Shown piece after piece: positions 7,805-16,236 of a DNA stretch of 64,000 nt. The first letter of the stretch is position 1, and every line of letters starts with the position of its first letter. A program made the position numbers and the translations under genes. The stretch comes from PFL42 sp963789825 (GTDB lineage: Bacteria; Chloroflexota; Anaerolineae; Anaerolineales; E44-bin32), in assembly GCA_963789825.1 (NCBI GenBank), contig CAWBME010000002.1:62001-126000 (forward strand), written 5' to 3'. The notes under the pieces are model-generated. The model was given only the letters and a program-made list of their open reading frames with translations, did no database searches and had not been told where the DNA came from.

Positions 7805-9589
7805 ATGACCGTCCCGACAGCAACCCCACCAGAGGAATCCCCCACGCGGTCCAGATGGTGGATCATCGGCGGCGTGGTGGTGGTCCTGCTGGTCCTGGCT
7901 CTCGCCTGGGCCTCGTGCAGCCGCCAGCCGGCACCGCCGCCCGAGCCGACGACCGAGCCCATCCTCTCCGACGCGGTCTGCGACCGGATCGACGCCTCCG
8001 GCAAGATCGTCGTCGGGACATCCGGCGACTATCCGCCCTTCTCCTTCTACAACGAGCAACAACAGCTGGATGGTTTCGACATTGCATTGATGCGCTCCAT
8101 CAGCCAGGAACTGGGGGTCACCCCCGAGATCCGCGACTACGCCTTCGATAGCCTGGGCACTGCGCTTGTGCTGGGCGAGATCGACGTGGCCATCGCCGCC
8201 ATCACCCGCACCGCGGAACGTCAGGCAGTCGTCGACTTCAGCGATGGCTACTTCGCCGGACGCGGGGTGGCGGTGGGACGCCCCGATGCCGGACCGCAGT
8301 CGATCACCATCCCCGGCGACTTTGCCGGGGCGCGAGTAGGCGTCGGGCGTGGGACAACCTACCAATCCTGGGCGGAGGCGAACCTGGTCGCGCCCGGGAT
8401 CATCCTCAGCCAGCAGTTGTTCGCCTACGAGCGTACCGACCAGGCGCTGACCGATCTGCGCGAAGGGCGGCTGGAGGTCGTGCTCTTGGATGAAGCCGCG
8501 GCGCAGAGCGCCGTCGCCTCCGGCGAATTGAAGATCGTCGGCGAAGGCGCCGTCGAGCAGGTCTTCGTGATCGCTGTTCCCCAGGGGGCAGCCTGCATCC
8601 AGGCCCGCATGAACCAGGCCCTGACCACACTGCGTCAGGCAGGCGTGATCGATACCCTGGCCGAGCGCTATGTCGGCGTGCTCTCGGGCGAGATCCCTCC
8701 ATCCGAGCCCGCCGAGCCGGAAGCTACCCCCGCGCCGGGAGCCTGCCTCTTCAGCAGCCAGCACGTGCAGGACCTGACCTTCGACGACCAGAACGGCACG
8801 GCCCCGCCCACCGTTCGGCCCAATCAGCGCTTCAGCAAGGGCTGGCGCATCCGCAACACCGGTACCTGCACCTGGGACTCCCAGGTTCGACTGGCCTACG
8901 CACGCGGCAATGTCAGCGCCGCGCAGATGGATGGCCAGCCAGTTAACGTCACCGGTCAGGTAGCGCCAGGGCAGACCTTCGATTTCTTTGTTGACCTGCA
9001 GGCGCCGTCCGGCGTGACCGGGATCATGCAGGGCTTCTGGCAGATGCAGAACCCGGAGCGCGAGTTCTTCGGCCAGACGGTGTGGGTCATGGTGAACGTC
9101 GTGCCGCCCACCGCCGGGCCGACAGCTATCCCGACCACCACCCCGACGGCTCCTCCCGGGCCGACCGCCACGCCGCAGCCCGGGCCGACCGCAACGCCGC
9201 TGCCCGTGCCCACATCCACTCCGCCTCCGGCGCCGAACCCGCTGGAAGGGCTGAGCTTCGAGTTCTACGCGATTCGCGGGGAACCAACACTGGACGAGGC
9301 CATGCCGAGCCTGGACTTCGCCCGCGATGGGGAACTCGAAGCCTTCGACGGCTGCAACACCTATCCGGGGACGTACGAGGTCGCTCCGGCCGGGACGAGC
9401 CAGGGCGGCCTCACGATTGAACTCGAGGCCGGCACGAGGAAGGCCTGTGAAGGGGCGGTCGCAGACCAGGCCTCGGCCTTCCTGGAGGCCATCGATGAGA
9501 CTACGGCTTACCACTTCCCGCCCAGAGGCATCCTGCTGGCGCTTCTCGACCGAGAAGCTGAGGAGATCTTGAACGGCGAATTGAAGTAG
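7805..9589 (+). CDS. Membrane-anchored protein with SBP_bac_3, NBR1-like Ig and META-like domains
   Basis: This encodes 594 residues from the ATG at 7805 (AAGGAG six bases upstream). In order, it has a cytoplasmic tail of about 18 residues, one TM anchor (about 19-37), a family 3 solute-binding domain (about 65-292, opening IVVGTSGDYPPFSFYN), and a domain resembling the Ig-like domain of NBR1 (about 313-433, with FSKGWRIRNTGTCTW). A Pro/Thr linker (about 434-480) follows, then a C-terminal META/HslJ-like segment with GCNTYPGTYEV. Binding domains of this family usually capture amino acids for ABC importers, but no permease or ATPase is nearby. The protein may act as a surface sensor or binding protein. 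A paralogue lies at 12282-14341. Confidence 0.85.
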   Translation: MTVPTATPPEESPTRSRWWIIGGVVVVLLVLALAWASCSRQPAPPPEPTTEPILSDAVCDRIDASGKIVVGTSGDYPPFSFYNEQQQLDGFDIALMRSISQELGVTPEIRDYAFDSLGTALVLGEIDVAIAAITRTAERQAVVDFSDGYFAGRGVAVGRPDAGPQSITIPGDFAGARVGVGRGTTYQSWAEANLVAPGIILSQQLFAYERTDQALTDLREGRLEVVLLDEAAAQSAVASGELKIVGEGAVEQVFVIAVPQGAACIQARMNQALTTLRQAGVIDTLAERYVGVLSGEIPPSEPAEPEATPAPGACLFSSQHVQDLTFDDQNGTAPPTVRPNQRFSKGWRIRNTGTCTWDSQVRLAYARGNVSAAQMDGQPVNVTGQVAPGQTFDFFVDLQAPSGVTGIMQGFWQMQNPEREFFGQTVWVMVNVVPPTAGPTAIPTTTPTAPPGPTATPQPGPTATPLPVPTSTPPPAPNPLEGLSFEFYAIRGEPTLDEAMPSLDFARDGELEAFDGCNTYPGTYEVAPAGTSQGGLTIELEAGTRKACEGAVADQASAFLEAIDETTAYHFPPRGILLALLDREAEEILNGELK

Positions 9590-9612
9590 CCCTGCGGCGA
9601 ACCGGCACGTCT

Positions 9613-9642
9613 GGCCGCCGTCAACCCAGGTTGACGGCGGCC
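9613..9642 (+). terminator. Terminator hairpin of the 7805 gene
   Basis: GGCCGCCGTCAACC pairs perfectly with GGTTGACGGCGGCC across a 2-base turn. It is 23 bases after the stop at 9589 and is followed by GTGTCTTG. Confidence 0.7.
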
Positions 9643-10143
9643 GTGTCTTGCCCGGGGGCGCGCCAGCCTGCACCCTCCAAGGCCAGCGCAACGGCGCGGC
9701 AAACCGCGGGCCAACCCTGCCGCGTGTGCCGACAAGGGGCCGTGCGTTTACCGGGCCGAGATCGCCCTGGCTGGCGTGTCTCACAGGGCCCCGGCGCGCA
9801 ACCGCTGCTGCAGGTCAAGCAGCGCCTGCGCAGGCACTTGCTGCACCCCATTGCTCGAGGGACCAAGCCCTATGATCGACAGGAAGGCCAGCCTGAAGAT
9901 CAACACCCGCAGCACCGGCGCCAGAAGGGTGCGCCGCTCGCCGCCGCTGTCTGTTCCCCGGCCCTAACCACCAGCACCACGCCGATCAGGCCAAGCGAAG
10001 TCACCGGGGGAAAGCGGAAGGCGACCTCCGGCCTCAGCCGTGCCAGGTTCAAGTCGATGACCGCTTTGACGGATTCCAGGCAAGGCGAGATCGTGGATAG
10101 CAGGCTCTTGACAGCCAGGGCAGGAGCCACAAAGGAGTCACAG
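9643..10143. other. Intergenic region, no convincing gene
   Basis: About 500 bases lie upstream of the second four-TM gene. One frame is open right through into that gene, but its translation is Arg/Gln/Ala-rich without helices or motifs, so I treat it as non-coding. A consensus -35 TTGACA (10108-10113) is present without a convincing -10. The ribosome binding site AAGGAG is at 10132-10137. Confidence 0.5.
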
Positions 10144-10614
10144 ATGAAGAATCGTCCAGGTGGGATCACATTCCTCGCCATTCTCCTCATCCTGCTGGGG
10201 ATCCTCTCGCTGTGTTGGAGCGGGTTCGCCTTCAGCTTCGGCGCGCTGACGGCCGCCTTCGGTGACCGGCTGGGCGCGTTGCGTCTCGGCGGGTTCGGCA
10301 ATCAGGCAGCCTGGCAGGGGGTGGTAGGCCTGGTGGCCGCCATCGTTCAGATCGTCGTCGGCGGTGGGCTGTTGGCGCTCAAGCGCTGGGCCTGGGTCTT
10401 AGCGTTCTTGGCGATCGCTTTGAACGTCGCCCAGGGCGTGCTCAGCATGATCGGCGGCGGGTTCTTCTCGATCTGTTGCGGCGCCTTCTGGCTGCTCATC
10501 CCGCTGGGAGTCCTGGTCTACTTGCTGACGCCGGGCGTGCGGCGGGCATTCGGCCAGGCGCCGCCCTCCCTCCCGCCGAAGGAGGTCCCCCCGCCTTCTG
10601 CACCCCAGCCGTAG
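10144..10614 (+). CDS. Four-TM membrane protein, paralogue B
   Basis: This 156-residue protein has an ATG at 10144, six bases after AAGGAG. It is closely similar over its full length to the protein at 4719-5189. Both share the opening RPGG(I/V)(T/S)FL, the loop GRL/GLGALR(L/I)GGFG, the segment FFSICCGAFWLLIPLG and the Pro-rich tail. Four TM helices are evident. The differences are conservative, which suggests both copies have been under selection. Its downstream neighbour is again an oppositely oriented lipoprotein gene. Function unknown. Confidence 0.75.
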   Translation: MKNRPGGITFLAILLILLGILSLCWSGFAFSFGALTAAFGDRLGALRLGGFGNQAAWQGVVGLVAAIVQIVVGGGLLALKRWAWVLAFLAIALNVAQGVLSMIGGGFFSICCGAFWLLIPLGVLVYLLTPGVRRAFGQAPPSLPPKEVPPPSAPQP

Positions 10615-11003
10615 GGGCTTGCGGATCAGCAGGATCGGCCGTTTCACCCCCCCTCCAGCCCCTCCCCCCCTGCGTTGAGTTGAACGCGCGGGCCATTGAA
10701 TCCGGCAGGGGGAGGGGATGAGTTCTCTGGGCCGCTCACCTTCACCGGAGGTCCTGGTGGTGCGAGGGGCTGGGGCGGCCGGCGCCGCGCTGGCTGGCGC
10801 CATCAGGTCACCGGCCCGAGCGGGGCGAGGCGCACTCGCTTGCTGGGGCTTCACGAATCGCGGCCCCAGGCGCCTCACATCCGGGGAACTGACGGCCACC
10901 ACTCGCAGAGAGCGTTTGCCTCGTCAGGGCCTCCTCACCTATCTTGACGCACAGGCGCCCAGCGTGTGCTGGGCGCCCTGCTTCGTCTCCATGTAGATCA
11001 ACT
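10615..11003. other. Intergenic region between convergent genes
   Basis: The 389 bases contain a C-run (CCCCTCCCCCCCTG, 10658-10671) and its partial complement (CAGGGGGAGGGG, 10706-10717), which could form a long hairpin after the four-TM gene. The minus-strand terminator hairpin lies at 10954-10977. I see no gene. Confidence 0.5.
10954..10977 (-). terminator. Terminator hairpin for the 11004-12173 lipoprotein gene
   Basis: GGCGCCCAGC and GCTGGGCGCC form a perfect 10-bp stem with a GTGT loop, 27 bases downstream of the minus-strand stop. It matches the hairpin after the paralogous gene in the first segment copy. Confidence 0.65.
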
Positions 11004-12173
11004 TCAGCGCCAGGGATCGAAGAATGCCAGGTTGTCGGCGACCGTCTGCCAGGCCCGCTCGGCCACCGGCACACCATCCGGAAAGCGCTCTGGATCGAGT
11101 GGCTGAACCATCAGTGTGTATGCATTACCGTCCACCAGGATGACGGCCTGCCGCGAGGGCCAAGCGCCGTTCGTGTCGATGAACGTGGCGGCGGGGTACC
11201 CGCCGAGCCTGCCTTCTTGCATGGATCCGGGCTCGATGAACTGCATGCGGTTCCCGGCCAGAAACTCGGCCGGCGACGCTGCGTCCGTGTGACCCCAGGT
11301 CCCGAAGGCCAGCGTCGTCCGCACCTCGCCGAAATCCGGATCCGTGCCGATGACCGGCCCACCGACAAACACTTCAGCGATCTCCGGGTGCGGCTCGAAT
11401 TCAGTCGGGAGGAGCGCACACACGCCCAGTCGATCGCTGCGGTAGGCGTACGTGCCCTCCACGGCCTCCGGGCAGACGTCGCCCGCGCGCACGGCTGGCA
11501 CCGGATTCTCGCGGGGGAAGAAGACGATCGAACCGGTCACAGTATCCCAGAGCGTTTGCGCCGCGGCCTCCAGTTCCGGCACGTCCCCCGGCTGGGGCGC
11601 CAGCGTCAGCTGGTACTTGACATCATCGGCGACGACGAAGGCGCTCTGCATGCGGATCATCCCAGGCAGGTTCTGGAGCAGAGTTGCCTGCAGGCCGCCA
11701 ATCGTGATCGCCTGGGGCTCGATCGGCGGATCCGGCGGGCCAAAGACGTCTGAAACCCCGTAGAACTCAGACCACATCTGGGCGTAGCTGGCGCTGTCCA
11801 ACCCATCCGCCGGGCCGTTCTGGGCCACCTGCATCCAGACGGCGGCACCCTCCTGCTGCTTGGGTCCGAGCGTCTCGCGCGGTCCTTGCAGGAAGATCAT
11901 CTCATCCGGCCGGAGCGGGTCGGCATTGACCTCAATCCCCAGGGGGACCAGCATGCAGAACCCATTCTCGCGGCTGAGGTACAGCGTCGTGTTCGCATCC
12001 GGCGTTGGGCAGACCTCCGCAGCATCGATCGGCGCGGCGGTCGGCGCGGGATTGGTGGCGGCGATCGACGTTTCGTTCGGCTGGGAGGCGAGCGGAATCA
12101 GGCTACAGGCCGTCGCCAGCACCCAAGCCACGAGGCCGAATCCCATCCACCAGTGGTTTCTTCGTCCAAGCAT
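11004..12173 (-). CDS. Secreted lipoprotein, paralogue B
   Basis: This encodes 389 residues from the ATG at 12173 (GGAGGGAG upstream). The signal peptide ends in a lipobox (LATAC), followed by a linker with NPAPTAAP and two similar beta-rich halves. It parallels the protein at 5884-7062 almost residue for residue after the linker. Shared blocks include TPDANTTLYLSRENGFCMLV, ETLGPKQQEGAAVWMQVAQN and FVGGPVIGTDPDFGEVRTTL. The linkers and signal peptides differ most, as expected for diverged paralogues. It lies directly downstream of the solute-binding/META gene and could be co-transcribed with it (gap of 108 bases). Function unknown; surface location inferred. Confidence 0.8.
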   Translation of the reverse strand: MLGRRNHWWMGFGLVAWVLATACSLIPLASQPNETSIAATNPAPTAAPIDAAEVCPTPDANTTLYLSRENGFCMLVPLGIEVNADPLRPDEMIFLQGPRETLGPKQQEGAAVWMQVAQNGPADGLDSASYAQMWSEFYGVSDVFGPPDPPIEPQAITIGGLQATLLQNLPGMIRMQSAFVVADDVKYQLTLAPQPGDVPELEAAAQTLWDTVTGSIVFFPRENPVPAVRAGDVCPEAVEGTYAYRSDRLGVCALLPTEFEPHPEIAEVFVGGPVIGTDPDFGEVRTTLAFGTWGHTDAASPAEFLAGNRMQFIEPGSMQEGRLGGYPAATFIDTNGAWPSRQAVILVDGNAYTLMVQPLDPERFPDGVPVAERAWQTVADNLAFFDPWR

Positions 12174-12281
12174 GGGTCCCTCTCCCTCCGGCCCGCAGGT
12201 CGATGTGACGCCACGGACATGGAATCGCCATCCTACCGCATCTGGCTGCGGCGTGGAAGAGGGAAGGCGACCGCGTCAGGT

Positions 12282-14341
12282 TCAGCGGCGCGAGTACTCC
12301 ATCATGACCTGATCCTGCGTCTCCCCGGGTGCCAGCAGGTACAGGCTGGGGCTCTCGTAGCTGTACCGGAGTCACGCTCCCCAGCAGCGAGAGGTAGGCC
12401 GCCTCCTGCTCCATCACACCCGCCGGGTCGGCACAGTACAGTTGCGTGAGCGGTCCGACGCTCAGTCGGATCTCGCTGCCCTCGACCTGATACTCCCCGC
12501 GGTAGGTGTTGCAGCCCGACGAGCCCTCGAAGGTCAGGTTCGGATACAGGCGCAGATCGATCTGCGTCCCTGCAAGGACCGGCTGTAACTGCCCCAGACC
12601 GGGATTCATGAGCTGCGCCAGGTCGTAGGCTGTGCCGTCGAAGGGCGGTGCAGGAGTCGCCGTCGGCGGCTCGCGGGTCGCCGTCGGCGGAGCGGCGGTA
12701 GCGGTCGGCGGCTGGCCCGCGCTCACCTGCACCTGACGCTCTGCCTTCGCCGAGCCGCCGAGGCCACTGGCGTCGATGGCGTAGGTGACGGATCCCGCCG
12801 CTGCCGGGCAGTCCTGGGTATTGCCCTTCGTCGGCGCGTTCTTCCAGAACACCTCGCCGCTGCGTGCCAGGTTGACGGTGTCCGTCTCGCCACCCACCGA
12901 CCAGCTCAGCGTGAAGCATTGGCCAAGCGGGATGGCGGCTGGATCGACGGTGAACGTATCGATCGTGGGCTTGCCGGGCGCCGGCGTGGCCGTGGCGGCG
13001 TTCTCTGGTACGACCTCGATGCCCACCCAGACGCGGTCGCCAAAAGCCGTGTTTGCCGGGTCGAACAGAGACCAGAAGCCCAGATAGGTTCCGGGATCAT
13101 CCGGCGCCTGCAGATTGACGTATAGGTCATAGGTCTGCCCCGGCACGACCGTACCGACAACATAGGTCGGCGATCCGCCCATACCCGAGGCGGATGAGTT
13201 CCCGCCGGCGTAGGCCATGTAGTACTTCGGATTCCAGGTGCAGCTGCCTACATTCCTCAGGCGCCATCCCTTCTGGAAGGTCGCACCCGGTTCGAACTCG
13301 GGCGGATTCTGCATGCCGTCGTCGTAGTAGTTCAGATCCTTGACGAAGTCCATGCCGTTGGCGCAGTAGCCTGGCGGTGTTGGCGTGGGCGCCACGGGCG
13401 TGGCGGTCGCCTCTGGCGCCGGAGTCGGGGTCGGTTGAATGGCGTCCGGCGACAGACTGAGGTACTTCTGGCTGAGCGCGGCGATCACGCCCTCGTTCGT
13501 CAGCTGGACCAGGGCGGCGTTGATCTCGGCCTGCAGCTGCGTGGCGCAGGGATTCATCATCAACGCATACAGTTGTTGACTCCCGCCGGTGCCTGCAAGC
13601 CGCAGGCCTCCCTGGCTGGCGTAGTCCAGCGCCGGCGCGTAGTCCAGCACCACCACCTCCAGCCGCCCCTGCCGCAGGTCCTCGATGGCCTGGTCGATGC
13701 GCGGGTAGCTGAACACGTTGGCTGCGGGCATCAGGCCGGGCTCAACCAGGGTGCTGAGTATCCATCCCTCGAAGACCGATTGCGTCTGGACTCCTGTGCG
13801 CTTGTCGGCCAGCTGTGCCGGGCTGGTCAGCTCACCGAACGTCGAGTCATCCTTGGCCAGCACACCGGCCTGGCTGACCAGGTACACATCGGAGAATAGA
13901 AACGCCTGCCGCCGAGCCTCGGTCGCCGAGATTGCGGCTATGGCGACATCGATCTGCCCGATCTGCAGCGCTGTGCCCAGACCATCGAAGGCCATGTCGG
14001 CGATGTCGACTTGCTTGCCCATCTTGTCGGCAATGGCCCGCATCAGGTCGATGTCGAATCCCGTCAGGCGGTAGTCGTCCGCGTAGTATTCGAACGGCGG
14101 GTAGTCGCCGGAGGTTCCGGCCAGCACGATCCCCGTCGTCTGGTACAGCGTACATACCTCGGCCTGCGGTGGCTCGCTCGGCGGAGGGGGGCGCGGTAGT
14201 CTGGCCTCCGCCCAGCAGAAGGATCAGTACCCCTCCTAGAAGAACAACCACCAGTACGGCGATCACGGCCAGGGCAACCATCCGGCCGGTCCGGCCCTTC
14301 GGTTTCTCTTCAAGGGGTTCTTCCAATGGAGGGAATTCCAT
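12282..14341 (-). CDS. Membrane-anchored SBP_bac_3, NBR1-like Ig and META protein, two frameshifts
   Basis: The ATG at 14341 follows GAGGAGGAAG. After an acidic cytoplasmic N-terminus (MEFPPLEEPLEEKPKG) there is one TM helix. A family 3 solute-binding domain opens with LAGTSGDYPPFEYY. A Pro/Thr linker leads to an NBR1-like Ig domain (FQKGWRLRNVGSCTW), a further beta domain (IDTFTVDPAAIPLGQCFTLS), a second linker and a META/HslJ-like domain (LTFEGSSGCNTYRGEYQ). The total is about 686 residues. The frame breaks at a G6 run near 14190 and again near 12365, where the ending APGETQDQVMMEYSRR lies in another frame. It is homologous to the gene at 7805-9589 and to the remnant at 7169-7665. No ABC transporter partner is adjacent. 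Confidence 0.8.
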
Positions 14342-14624
14342 CACTTCCTCCTCAGCCTTGCCGGGACTTCGTGCTCGTCGCAACCGACAACTCGGGATGG
14401 GGACAGCAGGCTGCTTCCCGTCTGCTCAAGGATGGTAACGGAGGACCGACCGCCAGGCAAACCTGGCCTAGTCAGCCGGCCCTCCGGTGAGACGGAGGCA
14501 GACCGTTGGTCAGCGCCCGCCGACATCCGCAGGCCGGAGTGTGACCGACCCGCGCTCCTTCACGGCCACGCCGGGCGCAGATGTGGGATAATCCCATTCC
14601 GCGAGGCAACTCAGGAGGAACCCT

Positions 14625-15380
14625 ATGGACGTCGGCCCGATTCAAGTGATCGTGTTCGGTTTCGACACGACCGACAAGATGCGCGGTCAGATTCTCCAGG
14701 AACTGACGCGCCTGCGCACCCGCGGGCTGATCCGCGTGATCGACATCCTGCTCGCCAAGAAGGAGCCCACCGGCGAGATCCGCGCCATGGAGATCGAAGG
14801 CCTAACCGCCGCCGAGAAGCGGGACTTCGGCCGGGTAGTGCAGGGCCTGCTCACGGCTGGCGGATCGGCCTCGAGCGCAGTTCAGCCGGCGTCCGGTGTC
14901 GAGATGCTCGATGCATCGCTGCAGTCCGTCGGGTTGAGCGCGGCCGACATCGTCCGAGCGGCGAATGCCCTCCCGCCGGGTAAGGCCATCGGCATCCTGA
15001 TGTTCGAGCACACCTGGGCCATCCCGCTGCGGGATGCCATCCGCAGCGTTGGCGGGATTCCACTCACCCAGGGCTTCGTCACCCACGAAGCGCTGGCCAT
15101 GGTCGGCAGGGAAGTGCAGGCTGCCGCCGAGGCACGGCAGGCGCTCGAGCTCACCCAGGCGATCCAGGCCGTGGCCGTTCTCGAAGCCATGGCCGCCGTT
15201 GAGCAGGCCGAGCGCATCAAGAGCGCCGTGGCGGCGGATGTGCTGCGCACGCTGGTGGCGGCCAAGATGATCGAGGAAGCGGCCGTGCAGGAGGCGATCG
15301 ACGTCCTGCTGGCGGCACGCCTCATCGAGGATCAGGCGCTGCTCGAAGCTTCGCAGAAGGTGTCGAAGGCCAAGGCCTGA
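14625..15380 (+). CDS. DUF6325/DUF1269-like protein with helical C-terminus
   Basis: This encodes 251 residues from the ATG at 14625 with a strong ribosome binding site (AGGAGGA). The N-terminal half (MDVGPIQVIVFGFDTTDKMR through HTWAIPLRDAIRSVGG) matches the DUF6325/DUF1269 type, with a predicted alpha/beta fold. Family members are often found near ion transporters. The C-terminal third is Ala/Glu-rich and strongly helical and ends in a segment resembling SHOCT-type short helices. A -10-like GATAAT (14587-14592) lies upstream. It is followed, after 129 bases, by the trkA/trkH pair, which suggests but does not prove a link to K+ homeostasis. Confidence 0.7.
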   Translation: MDVGPIQVIVFGFDTTDKMRGQILQELTRLRTRGLIRVIDILLAKKEPTGEIRAMEIEGLTAAEKRDFGRVVQGLLTAGGSASSAVQPASGVEMLDASLQSVGLSAADIVRAANALPPGKAIGILMFEHTWAIPLRDAIRSVGGIPLTQGFVTHEALAMVGREVQAAAEARQALELTQAIQAVAVLEAMAAVEQAERIKSAVAADVLRTLVAAKMIEEAAVQEAIDVLLAARLIEDQALLEASQKVSKAKA

Positions 15381-15509
15381 AGCGCGGCACGGGCCGAACA
15401 GCTGCGCCGAACGGATGGGGTGAGCAGGGACAAGTCCGCCATCTGACGCCCCAGGACCCCGGCGCCTGACCGACTGAGCCGAGGCAGAACAGGAAGCAGG
15501 GGTGAGTGC

Positions 15510-16236
15510 ATGGGCATCCGTGATTTCTTCAAACGTCTCTTCAAGCCATCCGGAAAGCGCGTGCAGGGGAGACCCAGAGCCAGTCGGGCCGATCGCGAGT
15601 ATGCGGTGATCGGGCTGGGAAGGTTCGGCCGCAGCCTGGCACGTCGCCTTGACCTGCTGGGCCTGACCGTCACCGCGCTCGACATCGACCCGCGCAAGAC
15701 CCGGCTGCTCGCCGACGACGTGAGCTCAGCGCTGACCGTCGACAGCACAGTCGAAGCTGCGCTGCACGAGGCCGATATCGAGTCCTGCCACACCGTGATC
15801 GTCGCCACTCGGCGGCGACAGCTTCGAGGCCTCCGCCCTGACGACGATCTCCCTGGCGAAGATGGGCATCCCGAACATCATCGCCCTGGCGAACTCGCCG
15901 CGCCAGGAGGATATCCTGCTGAGCATCGGCGCGCACCGTGTCCTCAATCCGGATGAGGACAGCGGCGTGCGCCTGGCCGACGAGCTGGCCGACCCCGGCC
16001 AGGGCGAAAGTTGGGCGCTGGACAACAACACCCAGGTCGCGCTGGTCCAAGTCCCCAAGGGAATGGCGGGGAAGACGGTTGGGGATTGCGCCAAACTCGG
16101 GGTCTCGGTCCTGATGATCTATCGCGCGCCTGAGACACTGCCTCACCCCGCCGGGGATGCGGTGTTCGGTACCGCCGACCAGCTGTTGATCGTCGGTTCG
16201 GCCGGGAATGTCCGAGCCTTCCGCCTCCTCGAGTAG
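15510..16236 (+). CDS. trkA: TrkA/KtrA-type potassium uptake regulatory subunit, frameshifted
   Basis: The ATG at 15510 opens a basic N-terminus, followed by an RCK Rossmann domain with the NAD-binding motif VIGLGRFGRSLA. A break near 15810 moves the frame by one. The sequence then continues with GGDSFEASALTTISLAKMG, typical of TrkA/KtrA, and a TrkA_C-like domain ending in SAGNVRAFRLLE. The joined length is about 241 residues, normal for KtrA. The protein sits on the cytoplasmic face and gates the membrane K+ subunit in response to nucleotides. Its stop overlaps the start of the trkH-type gene by 29 bases, so the two are co-translated. The single indel is probably a sequence error. Confidence 0.85.

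Noticed and set aside
7805..9589. Component of an amino-acid ABC importer
   Set aside because: The binding domain fits, but no permease or ATPase gene occurs within the window near it, and the protein carries extra adhesive domains.
9631..10614. Extended N-terminus of the second four-TM protein
   Set aside because: The frame is open, but the added 171 residues have no helices or motifs. The paralogue at 4719 lacks them, and a good SD precedes the ATG at 10144.
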